64,000 bases of DNA from Calliopum simillimum (taxonomy: Eukaryota > Arthropoda > Insecta > Diptera > Lauxaniidae). The translations under genes were made by a program, and so were the position numbers. Location of the stretch: assembly GCA_951812925.1 (NCBI GenBank), contig OX638369.1, positions 25,934,533 to 25,998,532 on the forward strand, in the 5' to 3' direction. The notes under the pieces were generated by a model, which saw only the letters and a list, made by a program, of their open reading frames with translations, ran no database searches and was not told the DNA's origin. Every line of letters begins with the position of its first letter. Position 1 is the first letter of the stretch. Shown piece after piece: positions 1 to 10,010 of this stretch.

Positions 1-62
1 GAGTACATGTTAGACCCCTCCAAGAACAATATTTTGTTAGTCTAGGTCTCCTCTAGAACCAC
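1..62. repeat. end fragment of a dispersed foldback repeat
   Basis: The first 62 bases resemble the right arm of the hairpin repeat at 2125-2833. Both have a run of 'TTAGTCTA' followed by GTCTCCTCTA or GCCTCCTCTA after an A/T-rich stretch. It is probably the cut end of a second copy extending off the left edge. The similarity is moderate. Confidence 0.4.
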
Positions 63-435
63 CTCTATATATTTTTGCAATTTAGCGCTTTTGATCAACG
101 AGTGAATACCCTACTGATAAGTAGAGTAATGAAAATGTATGTGCTTTTTTCGTAAAAGCTTCGCTAAGCGTAAATAAAAGATTGTAATTAATTTTAAAAC
201 ATTACAGTACATACGTTTTTACGTTCACATGTTCATTCGTTGGATTATATATAACGAGTTCATAGAATGTTTTCGAATTGCGTACACTTCCAGGAAAGTT
301 AACAATTTTTGGCCAGCTTATTTCGTTTAAATTTTTCAAAACTATAGAAAAAAAATTAAAATGTATTAGTAATTTGAATTTAAATATTGAAATAGTTTTT
401 CTGTAGAAAACCCCAACATTTCGACATTTTATTAC

Positions 436-833
436 CTATTATTGGTACTTCCATTATACAATTAGGATGTTCAACTTCTAAATATATACGACGGAGACGA
501 TCGATTCCTTTCTTTACAGTGGGTTCAATTTTAATATTTACAAAAAGTGTATCGTCAGGTGCAATATCTCTTCCGAGCATATTTTTATCTACAAAAAAAG
601 TCGTATCTGTAGGACTATCCGTAAAGTATCGGCAACGGCGAGGAAACTAGTAGTTTAAAGAAAAAAATTAAGTTTTTTTTTTTAAATGATATTCTAGAAG
701 TGAAATAACATACCAATCCATTGTTTTTAATTTTCAAAGTTTGTAGATAACTGTCGGTAGTTTTGAATTTCTTCTTGTATATAATGACACGTGGTGTAAT
801 TTCCAAAGTGTCGATCAAGTTTTCCGGCTGCAT
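436..833 (-). CDS. ASH/Hydin-like domain protein, two exons, partial
   Basis: Two minus-strand exons join in phase. Exon A (833-714) encodes 40 residues starting MQPENLIDTLEITP and ends at a GTATGT donor. A 67-bp intron (713-647) ends in CTACTAG. Exon B (646-436) continues in phase 0 through RYFTDSPTDTTFFVD to EVPII and may end at a GTAATA donor. The joined sequence has the layout of an ASH (ASPM-SPD2-Hydin) beta-sandwich: 'LEITPRVIIYKKKF', then 'QTLKIKNNG', then 'IAPDDTLFVNIKIEP', closing on 'MEVPIIG'. Proteins of this kind (Hydin, CFAP and DLEC1 groups) act in cilia and sperm flagella. No further exon was found to the left, where repeat sequence appears. A CTCTAG acceptor lies just before the ATG, so 833 could be an internal exon start rather than the true start. 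Domain class is an inference from pattern; the specific gene is not recognised. Confidence 0.55.
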
Positions 834-869
834 GTAGTCTAGAGGATAATATTACAATACAATTATTAC

Positions 870-1543
870 GGCGTTAGGAAATAACGCCCAAGGAAAAAAC
901 GCCCAAAAAAAAAAAACGAAATAACGCCCAAATTATTTTCATATAAATTTGGGCGATAATCATTTTGGAAATAACGCCCAAAAATTTGGGCTTTATTTCG
1001 TTTTTTTTTGGGCGTTATTTCCTTTTTTTTTAAAAAAAACGAAATAACGCCCAAAAAAAAATGAAATAACGCCCAAAAAATAAAATGACGTAATAACGCC
1101 AAAAATAAAAAACGAAATAACGCCCAAAAATATGATATAACGCCCAAAATCAAAAACGAAATAACGCCCAAATTATTTTCATATAAATTTGGGCGATAAT
1201 CATTTTGGAAATAACGCCCAAAATTTATTTGTATGAAAATAATTTGGGCGTTATTTCGTTTTTCGTTTTTGGGCGTTATTTCATTATTTAAAAATAAAAC
1301 GAAACAACGCCCAAAAAAACGAAATAAAGCCCAAATTTTTGGGCGTTATTTCCAAAATGATTATCGCCCAAATTTATATGAAAATAATTTGGGCGTTATT
1401 TCGTTTTTGTTTTTGGGCGTTATTTCATATTTTTTGGGCGTTATTTCGTTTTTTATTTTGGGCGTTATTACGTCATTTTATTTTTGGGCGTTATTTCGTT
1501 TTTTTTTTGGGCGTTATTTCCTTGGGCGTTATTTCCTAACGCC
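870..1543. mobile_element. Foldback-type element with 9-bp TSD
   Basis: A 674-bp inverted repeat starts GGCGTTAGGAAATAACGCCC and ends with its reverse complement. It is flanked on both sides by the same 9 bases, AATTATTAC (861-869 and 1544-1552). Both arms consist almost entirely of the word GAAATAACGCCC or its complement, separated by A or T runs, with one block containing CATATAAATTTGGGCG repeated. The open frames across it are artefacts of this repetition. A 9-bp duplication with word-built arms is characteristic of Foldback elements. It sits 37 bp upstream of the ASH-gene ATG. Confidence 0.85.
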
Positions 1544-1552
1544 AATTATTAC

Positions 1553-2124
1553 ACTATTGTGGTTTTTTTAACTTATATTTTTGGGTAAATGTGAGATAAG
1601 CCGTTACACTGCTGCTAATTGTTTTGTTGAATTGGCTCGTGAGCTCATGCAAAAGTTTCAAATGGATGTTTTTCTCTGAGTGAATTTGTTTATTATTTAT
1701 TTCTTCCATTTCCGTGTCGATGTTTTTTAAACATACATAAATCGACTCAAAATAAGTCGAAAAATATCAATAAAATTTTTCGTTTTCGAAATAAAGTTTT
1801 TAGGGATAATGGGATTTCGTTCAAGATATTTTTTTGTTGTTGTTTGTGTTATTTTTAAATTTTTTCAGTTCTTATTCTAGTAGTTTTTAAGCTTCGATAT
1901 CTCCAAAGCGAAACGAGACATTGAAAAATTTAAATTCAATTTTTCGTCAAATCTAACTTTTCTTGAAATTATTTCAATATTCTCGTGTTCCTTGATATAT
2001 CTTAAGCCAAGCGATATATCTTAAAACTTTAAGGGGCACTGGAATCGAAGTATTCCCTTGACTTCTAATAAATCGATGATCACCAGATCTCATGTCATCA
2101 AAAATAATGTTTTCCGCTGAGTGG
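1553..2124. other. no gene seen
   Basis: AT-rich sequence with no coherent frame, splice-flanked exon or clear repeat boundary. Confidence 0.5.
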
Positions 2125-2833
2125 TGTAAACGATAAGGTTACGCAGCTTCTGAGAGGTGATAGAGGAGGCCTATGCTAACTAAAACTTGCACTTGAGGGG
2201 TCTTAAATGTACCCCTGAGGAGTTATAAGGAAAAAAATGATTTTTCTGACTTGTTTTACAAACAAATTTTTTTTGGGTCACCTTAACATTTTAGGGAAAA
2301 ATTTTTTGTCAAAAACTTTTATGTAACTCTATAGGCTTTTTACGAAAGTAAGTATTTGGCTTATAAGGTTTAAAATGGTTTTGCGAAGTTCTGGACCTTA
2401 ATTTTAATTTTTTTTCGTACTTTTTGAATTTGGCGGTCATATAAGTCTAAAAAAGGTCCTATTTACATACCCTTTTTTTAATTATTTTTAGAATCCTCAT
2501 TAAGTTTCCTTTAATTTGGTAGTACTTACATCGTACCAATTTCTTGATTTGATGTCAGAAAAAAATATAAGGGAGAAAAACTTTAAAGGTCCAGAACTAT
2601 AGAAAACATATAAAGCAAATACTTCCTTTGAAAGGTCATAGGACTAGCTAAAAGTTTTCTTTAAAACGTTAAGGTGACCCATGAATATTTTTTTGTAAAA
2701 CAAGTCACAAAATCAGGTTTTTCTTTTTAACCTGATGGGTACAGTCAAGATCCCCACAGGTACAATTTTTTCTTAGTCTAAGCCTCCTCTAACTTCTACC
2801 AGAAGCTTCGTGACCATATCGTTTACATCCTAC
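2125..2833. mobile_element. foldback hairpin element
   Basis: The two halves are inverted copies. The left end GTGTAAACGATAAGGTTACG matches the complement of the right end (ATGTAAACGATATGGTCACG). 'TGACTTGTTTTACAAA', 'GGGTCACCTTAAC' and 'TTCTGGACCTT' recur in order in both arms. Arms are about 330 bp with a short centre. I found no convincing target-site duplication and no coding remains. Confidence 0.7.
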
Positions 2834-3513
2834 ATGGATTGGAATAACATCTGCCGATTTTTCAAAATTATAATCTCGTTACAACATTCAATTAAATATC
2901 ACTCATACGTCCCGTATTGCACGAACTAATGACATGTAAGCAGTACATTAAAATGAATGAAATCGTATTCCAAAGAATATTTTCTTAACAGAAAAACATT
3001 TTTTAATGAGAAAACATCGATATATTTTGTGTTTAGCACACTCCATAAAGTGTGGCGATTAATCACTACGTATCCTGGATTGATTCTAAGTCATAACGTT
3101 TGTAATGCAATTTGTCGTTATTTCAAAAAAATTCAAACTTACATTGCTTCATCGCACAGCAATAGCCATGGTAAGGATCTTCACTTTTGTCTACGCTCGC
3201 AGCTTCGGACATTGTGTCTGCAGCTTAATGAAAATATCGAGTCTCGAAAAAGTCAAAACTTCAAAACTTGAAGAACGTTTGGAATTGACTTTGTACTTCA
3301 AAGTGGAACGTTTGGAATTGACTGTACTTCAGACTCCGAGCAACTGTCAAAAAAGAGCTGTTAAAGTATTTGACACACACGAGAAACAGAAATTAAATTA
3401 AGTTAATTTGTTAGTATTTTTTATTAAAAATTAATATTTTTTGTTTATAAATTGAATTTGTACATTACAGATATTGCAAAGCAAATGATAAGCACATAAA
3501 CTGAACAGAAATA
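2834..3513. other. upstream region of mRpL10
   Basis: This gene-free stretch must hold the mRpL10 promoter and 5' UTR. A direct duplication built on GAACGTTTGGAATTGACT lies at about 3272-3330. Open frames of about 100 codons at 2957-3401 overlap each other and show no recognisable domain; I treat them as chance. Confidence 0.4.
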
Positions 3514-4390
3514 ATGTCAAATTTATTAAAACAAGGCAAGTGAAATTTGTGTTACTAAATCTTTGATTATACAACTATGTTTCTGGATTACAGCGTTGCT
3601 TCAAACCCGCATCCCATTAACACAATGCCAACGTTATCGCGGCAAAATCAACATTCAACGGCCAAGAGCGCCGCACTACGAACGTGCCAGGATGGTAGCC
3701 GTAACAAGACTCATTTCGCCGGAAAAGGTTAAAACAACCACCTGCTTTCAGCCAAGCAAAGAACGGCTAGCACAACAAATTGAAAGTCCCTATAATGCCA
3801 TAATAGCACGTGAGGTACGCAATTGGTTGGATCATTCGCAAATGGTAGCGATTTTTCATTTGAATTCCATAACTGCAGAAGAACTATTTCGAGTGCGCGT
3901 ACTGTTGCATAAACAAAATATGCATTTAAAGTCATATGGTAAAAAGATCATTAGCCAAGCTGTCGCAGATAGCAAATATGAAGCAATACTGCCACTATTC
4001 GAATCTAATCACTGCATTGTTTTTTCAACGGAGCAGCGTTTATCAGCAATGTTGCGCATAACACGTAAAGTGCCGCAGATGGTGCTACTTGGTGGTATCG
4101 TAGACAGCACACTGCTCAGTCGAAATGAGCTTGTGAATTATGCACAAATGCCTAGTTTGGCCGCTGCACAGGCAGAGCTAGTAAATACACTGCAATCGGC
4201 CAGTGTGAATTTGGTTAAGCAATTGGAGACGCATCAAAATAATTTTGCCAATGTTTTGGATGTTTATGCCAAGTCAGCAGCGGCGGATGCTGAGAAGGAG
4301 GCAAGTGCTGAGAATGACGCAAGTGCTGAGAAGGAGGCAAGTAGTGAGAAATCATCTGATTCGACTACTGAAGCGCCAAACAAAGAGTAA
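3514..4390 (+). CDS. mRpL10: mitochondrial large-subunit ribosomal protein L10
   Basis: Two coding exons (3514-3535 and 3594-4390) give 272 residues ending in TAA. The short first exon encodes MSNLLKQ; with the second it makes MSNLLKQALLQTRIPLTQCQ, a basic, acid-free leader typical of mitochondrial import. The body matches insect mRpL10 in order: GKINIQRPRAPHYERARMVAVT near residues 23-44, AREVRNWLDHSQMVAIFHLNSI around 75-95, then RVRVLLHKQNMHLKSYGKKI, CIVFSTEQRL and MVLLGGIVD. The protein belongs to the uL10m stalk base of the mitoribosome that carries the L7/L12 stalk. The C-terminal tail is a run of Ala/Glu/Ser-rich repeats (roughly EKEASAENDASAEKEA). The first exon is supported by frame and by resemblance to the fly protein; the longer frame starting at 3563 begins inside the intron. 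Confidence 0.93.
3536..3593 (+). other. probable GC-AG intron of mRpL10
   Basis: The 58-bp intron starts AAG|GCAAGT and ends TTACAG. Only this GC donor keeps the frame: exon 1 leaves one base that joins CG to form the GCG (Ala) codon. The nearby GTGAAA donor would shift the frame. GCAAGT is the normal consensus of the minor class of GC donors. Confidence 0.7.
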
Positions 4391-4395
4391 ATAAA
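4390..4395 (+). terminator. poly(A) signal of mRpL10
   Basis: AATAAA overlaps the stop codon. A second AATAAA lies about 60 bp downstream, at about 4449, and may be the one used. Confidence 0.5.
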
Positions 4396-4785
4396 TTCTG
4401 TTTAATATTCTGTTATGTTTAAGTACCATAAAATATTGTCTCCCGTATTAATAAATGATGATAAGCTGCGCATCGGCTAACAAGCACCCACTATAGATAA
4501 ATATTTATGTATTAAATTTCCAAATAACTAAAAAATATAAGGGCCTGCGCAAGACGTCTTGGTAGAGTTTTAAAACATTTCGTTTCAAGATACGTTATGT
4601 CTTGTACCCACTTTATATTTATCAAATGCTTCAGTTTAGTGTCGCGTGCAAATGTCTTGATAGTATTTGGATATGAAACAAGAAAAAACAAATACTGCAA
4701 AAATCTGTCTTGTATGATTTGCTTCAGTTTAGTTCAGTGCATATACTCTAGTTGTAATATCGTCACGTCAATGCTACAACTAGAT

Positions 4786-4990
4786 AACTCCAATTTTCTA
4801 GTTTTGAGATAATTCCATTTTAATATTTTTAAAAATTTGAATTATCACTGAATTTCGACATTTCTTGTTTTGTTTTTTTCAAATAACTTTGCAATTGGGC
4901 CACTTTAGAGAACTATGGTTGAACAGTATTGTGCACAAAAACATGAAGAAGTGGCCACTTATCCCAAGAATAATAATTTGTAGTTGTAGC
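4786..4990 (+). repeat. dispersed repeat shared with 20130-20335
   Basis: About 200 bp starting near TAACTCCAATTTT and containing TTTGAGATAATTC, TTCTTGTTTTGTTTTT and GATTGTGCACGAAA (here TATTGTGCACAAAA) is repeated in the same order at 20130-20335. No coding content. Confidence 0.6.
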
Positions 4991-5029
4991 CGATAAGAAA
5001 AACAGAATTTTATGGTTTGAAATACACTT

Positions 5030-5106
5030 TATTATTCAGTATAATCTCCCTGAACATCAATACACTTGTTCCAATGAGATTCCAATATATGAATTCCATC
5101 CCTGAA
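5030..5106 (-). pseudogene. mariner transposase C-terminus, fossil
   Basis: Translated on the minus strand this ends FRDGIHILESHWNKCIDVQG, then DYTE and two stops. The pattern 'GI..L...W.KCI...G.Y' is the usual end of mariner-family transposases. Only about 25 codons survive and no catalytic motif remains nearby. Confidence 0.65.
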
Positions 5107-5595
5107 GTGAGAATCTGGAAATGCTACTTAAGTGACAAAAGTAGTTTTCTTTCTCTTCTTGTGCCTCTTTTTTGAATACGTTCTCTCTTTATCGCGAAAA
5201 TGTATGAAAGTTACTACAATCCTGGGCTACCAATATTTTGACACTGACAAAACAAGACAGTGTACTTTAGTGTCAAAATGAAATCATATAGTGAAGATTT
5301 GAATCTTGAATTTTTTGGATCAAATACTTCAGTTCAGTGCAAAATGTGAGAGAAAAAAAAGTACACTATATTTCAAGATGTCTTGTGCAGGCCCCTAATA
5401 TAAACATATCTATGATCATGTCTGCAGTGTGAGTTCAGCTAGTGGTATCATCGTTAATAATACAGGGTTTAAATTTTTAATCAAACGTTAACTTTGTTAA
5501 GCAAATATAATGCAATTAAATTATTATTTCTTAAAAAATTTATCAGTCTCATTGTATAAAATAAGATAAAATCGAGTGCGGTTCACATATAAGTT

Positions 5596-5805
5596 ATGCA
5601 TAAAACCAAAGCCAGTAGTAGCCTTAAGATAATTAAACATTTTAAACGGCCCGATTACATGATGCACAAGTTTTGCACTGACTGGATTGAAGACTCGCAT
5701 TTTCGCGAGAATTGCAAAAAGTATAACAAACTATACAACTACAACAAAATACAAGTTCCCAACAAACAAAAACGTTTGGAAAATAACTTATTATACGCTT
5801 ATTGA
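5596..5805 (+). CDS. possible small ORF, unknown
   Basis: A 69-codon frame begins MHKTKASSSLKIIKHFKRPD and contains TDWIEDSHFRENCKKYNKL, with codon use less A/T-biased than its surroundings. A TATAAA sits at about 5555, roughly 40 bp before the ATG. The last 15 or so codons run into repeat sequence containing the AAACGTTTGGAAAATAAC word, so the native 3' end may be a later splice or may be lost. No family is recognised; it could be chance. Confidence 0.25.
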   Translation: MHKTKASSSLKIIKHFKRPDYMMHKFCTDWIEDSHFRENCKKYNKLYNYNKIQVPNKQKRLENNLLYAY

Positions 5806-6390
5806 AGCAAACATTTCGTTTGGAAATTAACTTGCAAAGTGTTTGGAAATTCTTGAATTCTAATTATTTAATAATCGAAACTGGACCCTTCATAGCAAGC
5901 TTGTGAAAATCAATTGGAGCTAGCTTTTTATAAATGTTTTTATACAATATTTTCCAGATTTTTTTATTCAATATTTTTAAATTGTTTTTTTAACTTTTCA
6001 ATTAACATTTTGTTAGTTTTTATTATGTTCATAAAACAATGTTTTCCAAACATTTTTATATTTAATTAAAAATAAAAAAAAGTTTATGTTTGCTGAGAAT
6101 CGAACCTATGACCTCCAAGTTATGAGTCGACAATCTTATCAACTGACCTAACGTGCCAGTTATGATTCAAATGCCTTGTGTTTTACTTAGCTCGATAAGT
6201 CATTGAAAAAATAAAATAACAAATTTTTCGAATGTTTGGAAAACGGTTATTGAAACGTTTGAAAATAAATAATTTTCCAATTGTTGATTTTAACTTTGCA
6301 GATCAATTTTAAAAATAATAAAAAAATAATATTTTCCAAACGTTTGAAAATTGGTTATGAAAACATTTGAAAATTAACTTTTCCCAAGCT
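5765..6390. repeat. AT-rich repeat built on AAACGTTTGGAAAA
   Basis: The word AAACGTTTGGAAAATAAC or close variants occurs at both ends in both orientations, including ATTTTCCAAACGTTTGAAAA near 6330. It looks like another word-bearing non-autonomous element, but exact ends and a target-site duplication could not be set. Confidence 0.45.
6089..6158 (-). pseudogene. tRNA-like sequence
   Basis: On the minus strand there is a fair A box (TTAGGTCAGTTGATAAG) and a good B box (GGTTCGATTCTC) about 40 bp apart. Between them lies an anticodon-loop-like CTCATAA that would read CAT (Met). The stems pair poorly, so this is more likely a tRNA-derived repeat or dead tRNA than a working gene. Confidence 0.4.
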
Positions 6391-6975
6391 AAAAATTTGA
6401 AAGGTTATAAAATTGTTGGTTGGGTTATCTTCTGGAAACAGAGCTTTCCGAAAATCCATTTGAAACGAGTTTTCCGATAGCAACCAAACTGCAAAAGAAG
6501 TTGGCAACCGTAATAGAGGCCTTAATTTCAAATCATTTTCTTTGTGTGATCTTCTCGTTGTAAAATTCTTTGACTGCTTAAAGATTTATCTAGTCCTTGT
6601 TAAAGTTAATCTACTATTAATTAGTATTCAAATTATTTTGTATAAAAACTTGCGAACTAAAATAATAACCATTTTTTTTTTTATCGAAGAAACAAAACCA
6701 ATTTTTAACTTTTTGTCATTTATTGAAAATTTGTTTGTCTTTTGTAAGATTATTAAATATGTTTCGATGCAGTTGCAAACTTAGTAACTTTTTGTTTTTC
6801 TTTTAAAAATAAAAATAGCTTTTCTTTTTTTTTTTAAATATAAAAAGCACCCAATTGCTGTGCTGGAATGCTTTCACTTCCACATCTGTTATATAATTTT
6901 GCTACTTTGTTTTTGTATTTTTGTTGCTTTTATTTTCAGACTAGTTTAATTTGTATTTGATCAGTTGTGCTGATT
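6391..6975. other. 3' region of the Mohawk gene
   Basis: AT-rich; on the minus strand it lies downstream of the Mohawk stop codon. An AATAAA on that strand near 6930 is a plausible poly(A) signal. The 80-codon plus-strand frame at 6542 is low-complexity and has no recognised domain. Confidence 0.45.
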
Positions 6976-7252
6976 TTAGGAACTAGGTATTGCATTGGTT
7001 GTTGGATGTAATGGATATGAATTTAAGTCCAACATACGTTTCCGACAGTTGAAAGCTAAATTTGCCAAAGCCTCTGCAGCATCTAATTCATCCTTGTGAT
7101 GAATAGTATCGTAAACATGATGTTGGTTTTGTTGCTGCTGTACTGAGTTTTGTTTCTGTATCTGTAGTTGCGGTTGAATTTGTGTCATTTTAGGTAAAAC
7201 TGTTGTCACTTTTCGTAGTGGCTTCGGACGTTGTTTCTTTTCAAGTTTATTT
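6976..7252 (-). CDS. Mkx: Mohawk homeobox gene, last coding exon
   Basis: The exon begins after a TTACAG acceptor, with a phase that exactly completes the codon split at 10011, and ends at TAA (6978-6976). It encodes about 92 residues: a basic start (NKLEKKQRPKPLRK), a Gln-rich middle, then DELDAAEALANLAFNCRKRM. The last segment resembles the conserved C-terminal 'AAMALTNLAQ' block of vertebrate MKX. Joined to the upstream exon it reads WNRKRNKLEKKQRPKP without a break, which confirms the splice. Confidence 0.82.
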
Positions 7253-7318
7253 CTGTAAGAAAGCACAAGGAAAAGAAAGGTTAAATTCTCAAGAAAAAAT
7301 CGTAAAACTTGAGAAATA

Positions 7319-9379
7319 GCCCAGGAAAATAACAGTTTTTCTGCGAAATAATTCCAAGTGAATTTTTTTCACCGGAATTATCTTTATTTATGCATGATAA
7401 ATAAAATGTGAAAAGTCCATTGCAAAGTCGTGTGCGCATAAAAAGTTATTAATGCTCAAAGGTCGCTAAAATCAGTTTTTTGCAAATATCTCGCTAATGC
7501 TAACTTCTACAGAAAAATGTTGGTCTCCAATTTTGTAGCACAGGAAATTTCCTACAAAAGTACGTTAGAAGTATTTGCGTACGACTTCTAGTTTAGAAGA
7601 TCACCCAATTTAATAAGTTGTTAACAGTTATGATATGAAATACTACATATCGATACCTTAGAGCGCTATAGTCCTATCTCCATTTTTCCAATTGTTGGGA
7701 AATGCAAAAAGAAGATTTCAAACAGTGGTTATTTAGGATTGGCTGCTATTTTGATATAACGATATATGCAATATTTTTACCTGTGGTATATTTTAACATA
7801 ATTTAAGTTTTTTAACCAATTTTATTATTTTCTAACGAAATCCCAGCCAATTTATAGTATGTCATTACTTTTGCCCTTATATAGAATTCTACTACTATTG
7901 AAAAAAACGACGTATTTAGTACATTTTTTGAATTTTTTCCACTAAAATGTCGTAAAAAGTCATAAAACGCGTAGAAAACACGAAAAAACGATTTTTTTTT
8001 TTTTTTTTTTTCTTTGAAATTTTGAATTTTTGGTTCCGACAAACAAGAGTGGAGCCTTGGGTGTAACCAAATTTCTTCACTTAAATGTCGCAAAAAGTCA
8101 TGAAACGCGAAGAAAACGCGAAAAAACGAAGAATTTTCTTCAAAAATGTGACTTATTTGAATATTTAGTGGAGATAGGACAGTAGCGCTCTTGAAAAAAT
8201 TACAGTTTGGAGATAGGATTTTTTTTAATTTTCGAATAATTTGGTGTTTTAGTGGTATTTTGACATCACACAGTTTTCCACACGGTAAAGAAGCCCACAA
8301 TGTTGCCATAACTGCAAAAATCTCAAAATCGCAAAAAGTGGAGATAGGACTATAGCGCTCTAAGGTATCGATATGAGTTCATATTAAAATATCTTACTTT
8401 TTAAATTGCAATAACTCTTCAATGAGAAGTCGCACCAACAAAATTGAAACACCGTTTAAAAGATAATTTGATATTCTATATAGCGTACTAATTTTTTTTT
8501 TCAAACAAATTCGTGAAAAACCGTTAAGACTTCAAAAATACTGGTTTTTGAAGGATATTTCCGAAACGAAGGGTCATATGATAAAAAGTTGAGCGCCAAT
8601 TTTGTAAAAAATTGCAAGATCTACAAAAAGTAAGCGATATGTGTACACATAGAAGTAACCGTTTTGAAGATTTTCCAAAAAAACCCCTAAAATGCCAAAA
8701 AACCGGCTTCTATTGAATATCTTCTATACGGTTACTTCTATGTGAACACATATCGCTTGTTTTTTGTAGATCTTGTAGTTCTCTACAAAATTGGTCCCCA
8801 TACTTTTTATCGTAGTACTTACCAATTCGGAGATATCCTTAAAAAAACCAGTAATTTCAAACCTTAACGGTTATTCAAGAATATTTTTAAGGACATGAGC
8901 CGTTCGAAAAAAAAATTTTGTACGGTATATAGAAAATTAAATTATGTATCTTTCAAACGGCATTTTAATTTTGTTTGTAAAACTTCTCATTGAAGAGTTA
9001 TTGCAATTTAAAAAGTAAGATATTTTAATATGAGCTCATAGGTAGTATTTCATATCATAACTGTTAACAACTTATTAAATTGGGTGATCTTCTAAACTAG
9101 AAGTTGTACGCAAATACTTCTAACGTACTTTTGTAGGAAATTTCCTGTGCTACAAAATTGGGGACCAACATTTTTCTGTAGAAGTTAGCATTAGCGAAAT
9201 ATTTGCAAAAAACTGATTTTAGCGATCTTGGATCCTTAATAACTTTTTATGCGCACACGACTTTGCAATGGACTTTTCACACTTTGTTTATCATGCATAA
9301 ATAAAGATAATTGCGGTGAAAAAAATCCACTTGGAATTATTTCGCACAGCAGCTCTTTTTTCGTCTTATTTTCCTGGGC
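7319..9379. mobile_element. large foldback element in Mohawk intron
   Basis: Inverted arms of about 650 bp start GCCCAGGAAAATAA and end with its complement, flanked by TA on both sides (7317-7318 and 9380-9381). Diagnostic pairs include CTTTGCAATGGACTTTTCACA, GATCACCCAATTTAATAAGT and ACGGTTACTTCTATGTG in opposite orientation, with a short centre near 8650-8730. The left arm is interrupted by the 722-bp element at 7650. There is no transposase frame. It lies wholly inside the intron 7253-10010. Confidence 0.85.
7650..8371. mobile_element. TA-flanked element with TCGATACCTTAGAGCG ends
   Basis: Terminal inverted repeat of about 32 bp: TCGATACCTTAGAGCGCTAT ... complement. The flanking TA dinucleotides are at 7648-7649 and 8372-8373. 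The uninterrupted right arm of the host foldback (near 9035) shows the pre-insertion site, confirming a clean TA insertion. The interior holds two direct copies of a segment with GTCGTAAAAAGTCATAAAAC (second copy GTCGCAAAAAGTCATGAAAC), which explains the repetitive 165-codon minus frame; that frame is not a gene. A sister copy is at 26919-27807. Confidence 0.88.
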
Positions 9380-10010
9380 TAAAAGTAAAAACGAAATATT
9401 TTAAAATTGGGAAGTTCTAAAACTAAATTTCTTAGGCTTAAGCCACAAAAAGCTTAAGAAGTGACTATGGAAATTTTTTTAATTTTGGTACCGTATAAAG
9501 ATTTAACGACCCCATCATAAATAAAAATTAATTTACGTTTGTTTGGTACAAAAGTGAAGAAATCGCACTTGAGTCACATATAATTCAGTGACTTTTTGAC
9601 AAAACAACCTAATTCAAAATTGGGAACTTTTCAGGACAGCTAAAAAACTGTTTCTCAATAATGTGGATGAATTCCGTTGATACATCCTTCAATGCATTTT
9701 TACTAACCCTAAACTGTCACCTGTCAAACAGTTTTCTTTTTTTGGTTAGCAACACTTTACACCACAAATGTCGTCAAATTCAAATATCTCTGAAACTAAA
9801 AATCATAGAGACATGAAGATTTATGATTAAAATCGTGGAAAATTGTCCCATCTCGAGTTAGGTTGTTTTGTCAAAAGTCCACAGAATTGTTTAGCAAATA
9901 TTAAGATATTCTGTCTGATCTAAAAGATATGTGCTAAACTTTTTTTTAAATACTCTAATACATAAATCCTTTTCTCTTTATAAATCTCAATTATAAAATT
10001 TTGTACAAAC
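9380..10010. other. remaining Mohawk intron sequence
   Basis: AT-rich intronic sequence between the foldback element and the GTTTGT donor read on the minus strand at 10010. No other feature is seen. Confidence 0.6.

Larger units (their letters stand above)
4541..5395. mobile_element. non-autonomous DNA transposon with GGGCCTGC ends
   Basis: The left end GGGCCTGCGCAAGACGTCTT matches the complement of the right end (GGGGCCTGCACAAGACATCTT). The flanking 8-mers AAATATAA and TAATATAA differ at one base, consistent with an 8-bp duplication. Parts of the interior (from about 4590, TTTCAAGATACGTTATGTCT) recur at 15090-15260. The interior also holds a mariner transposase remnant. Confidence 0.65.

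Noticed and set aside
866..1571. Frames of 66-112 codons rich in GVISFF/WALFRF repeats
   Set aside because: They are translations of the GGGCGTTATTTC words of the Foldback element; the repeats, not selection, keep them open.
2957..3401. Overlapping plus frames upstream of mRpL10
   Set aside because: Two overlapping frames of similar length, neither with a recognisable domain; likely UTR or chance.
7812..8309. 165-codon minus frame with an internal duplicated FFRVFYAFYDFLRH-type segment
   Set aside because: It lies inside a TA-flanked repeat, spans a long A/T run, and the duplication is a DNA-level direct repeat. The sister copy at 26919 does not keep the frame.
9920..10010. Extension of the Mohawk frame past residue 'WNRKR'
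   Set aside because: A donor at 10010 joins in phase to 7252 and restores conserved C-terminal sequence; the extension is intronic.
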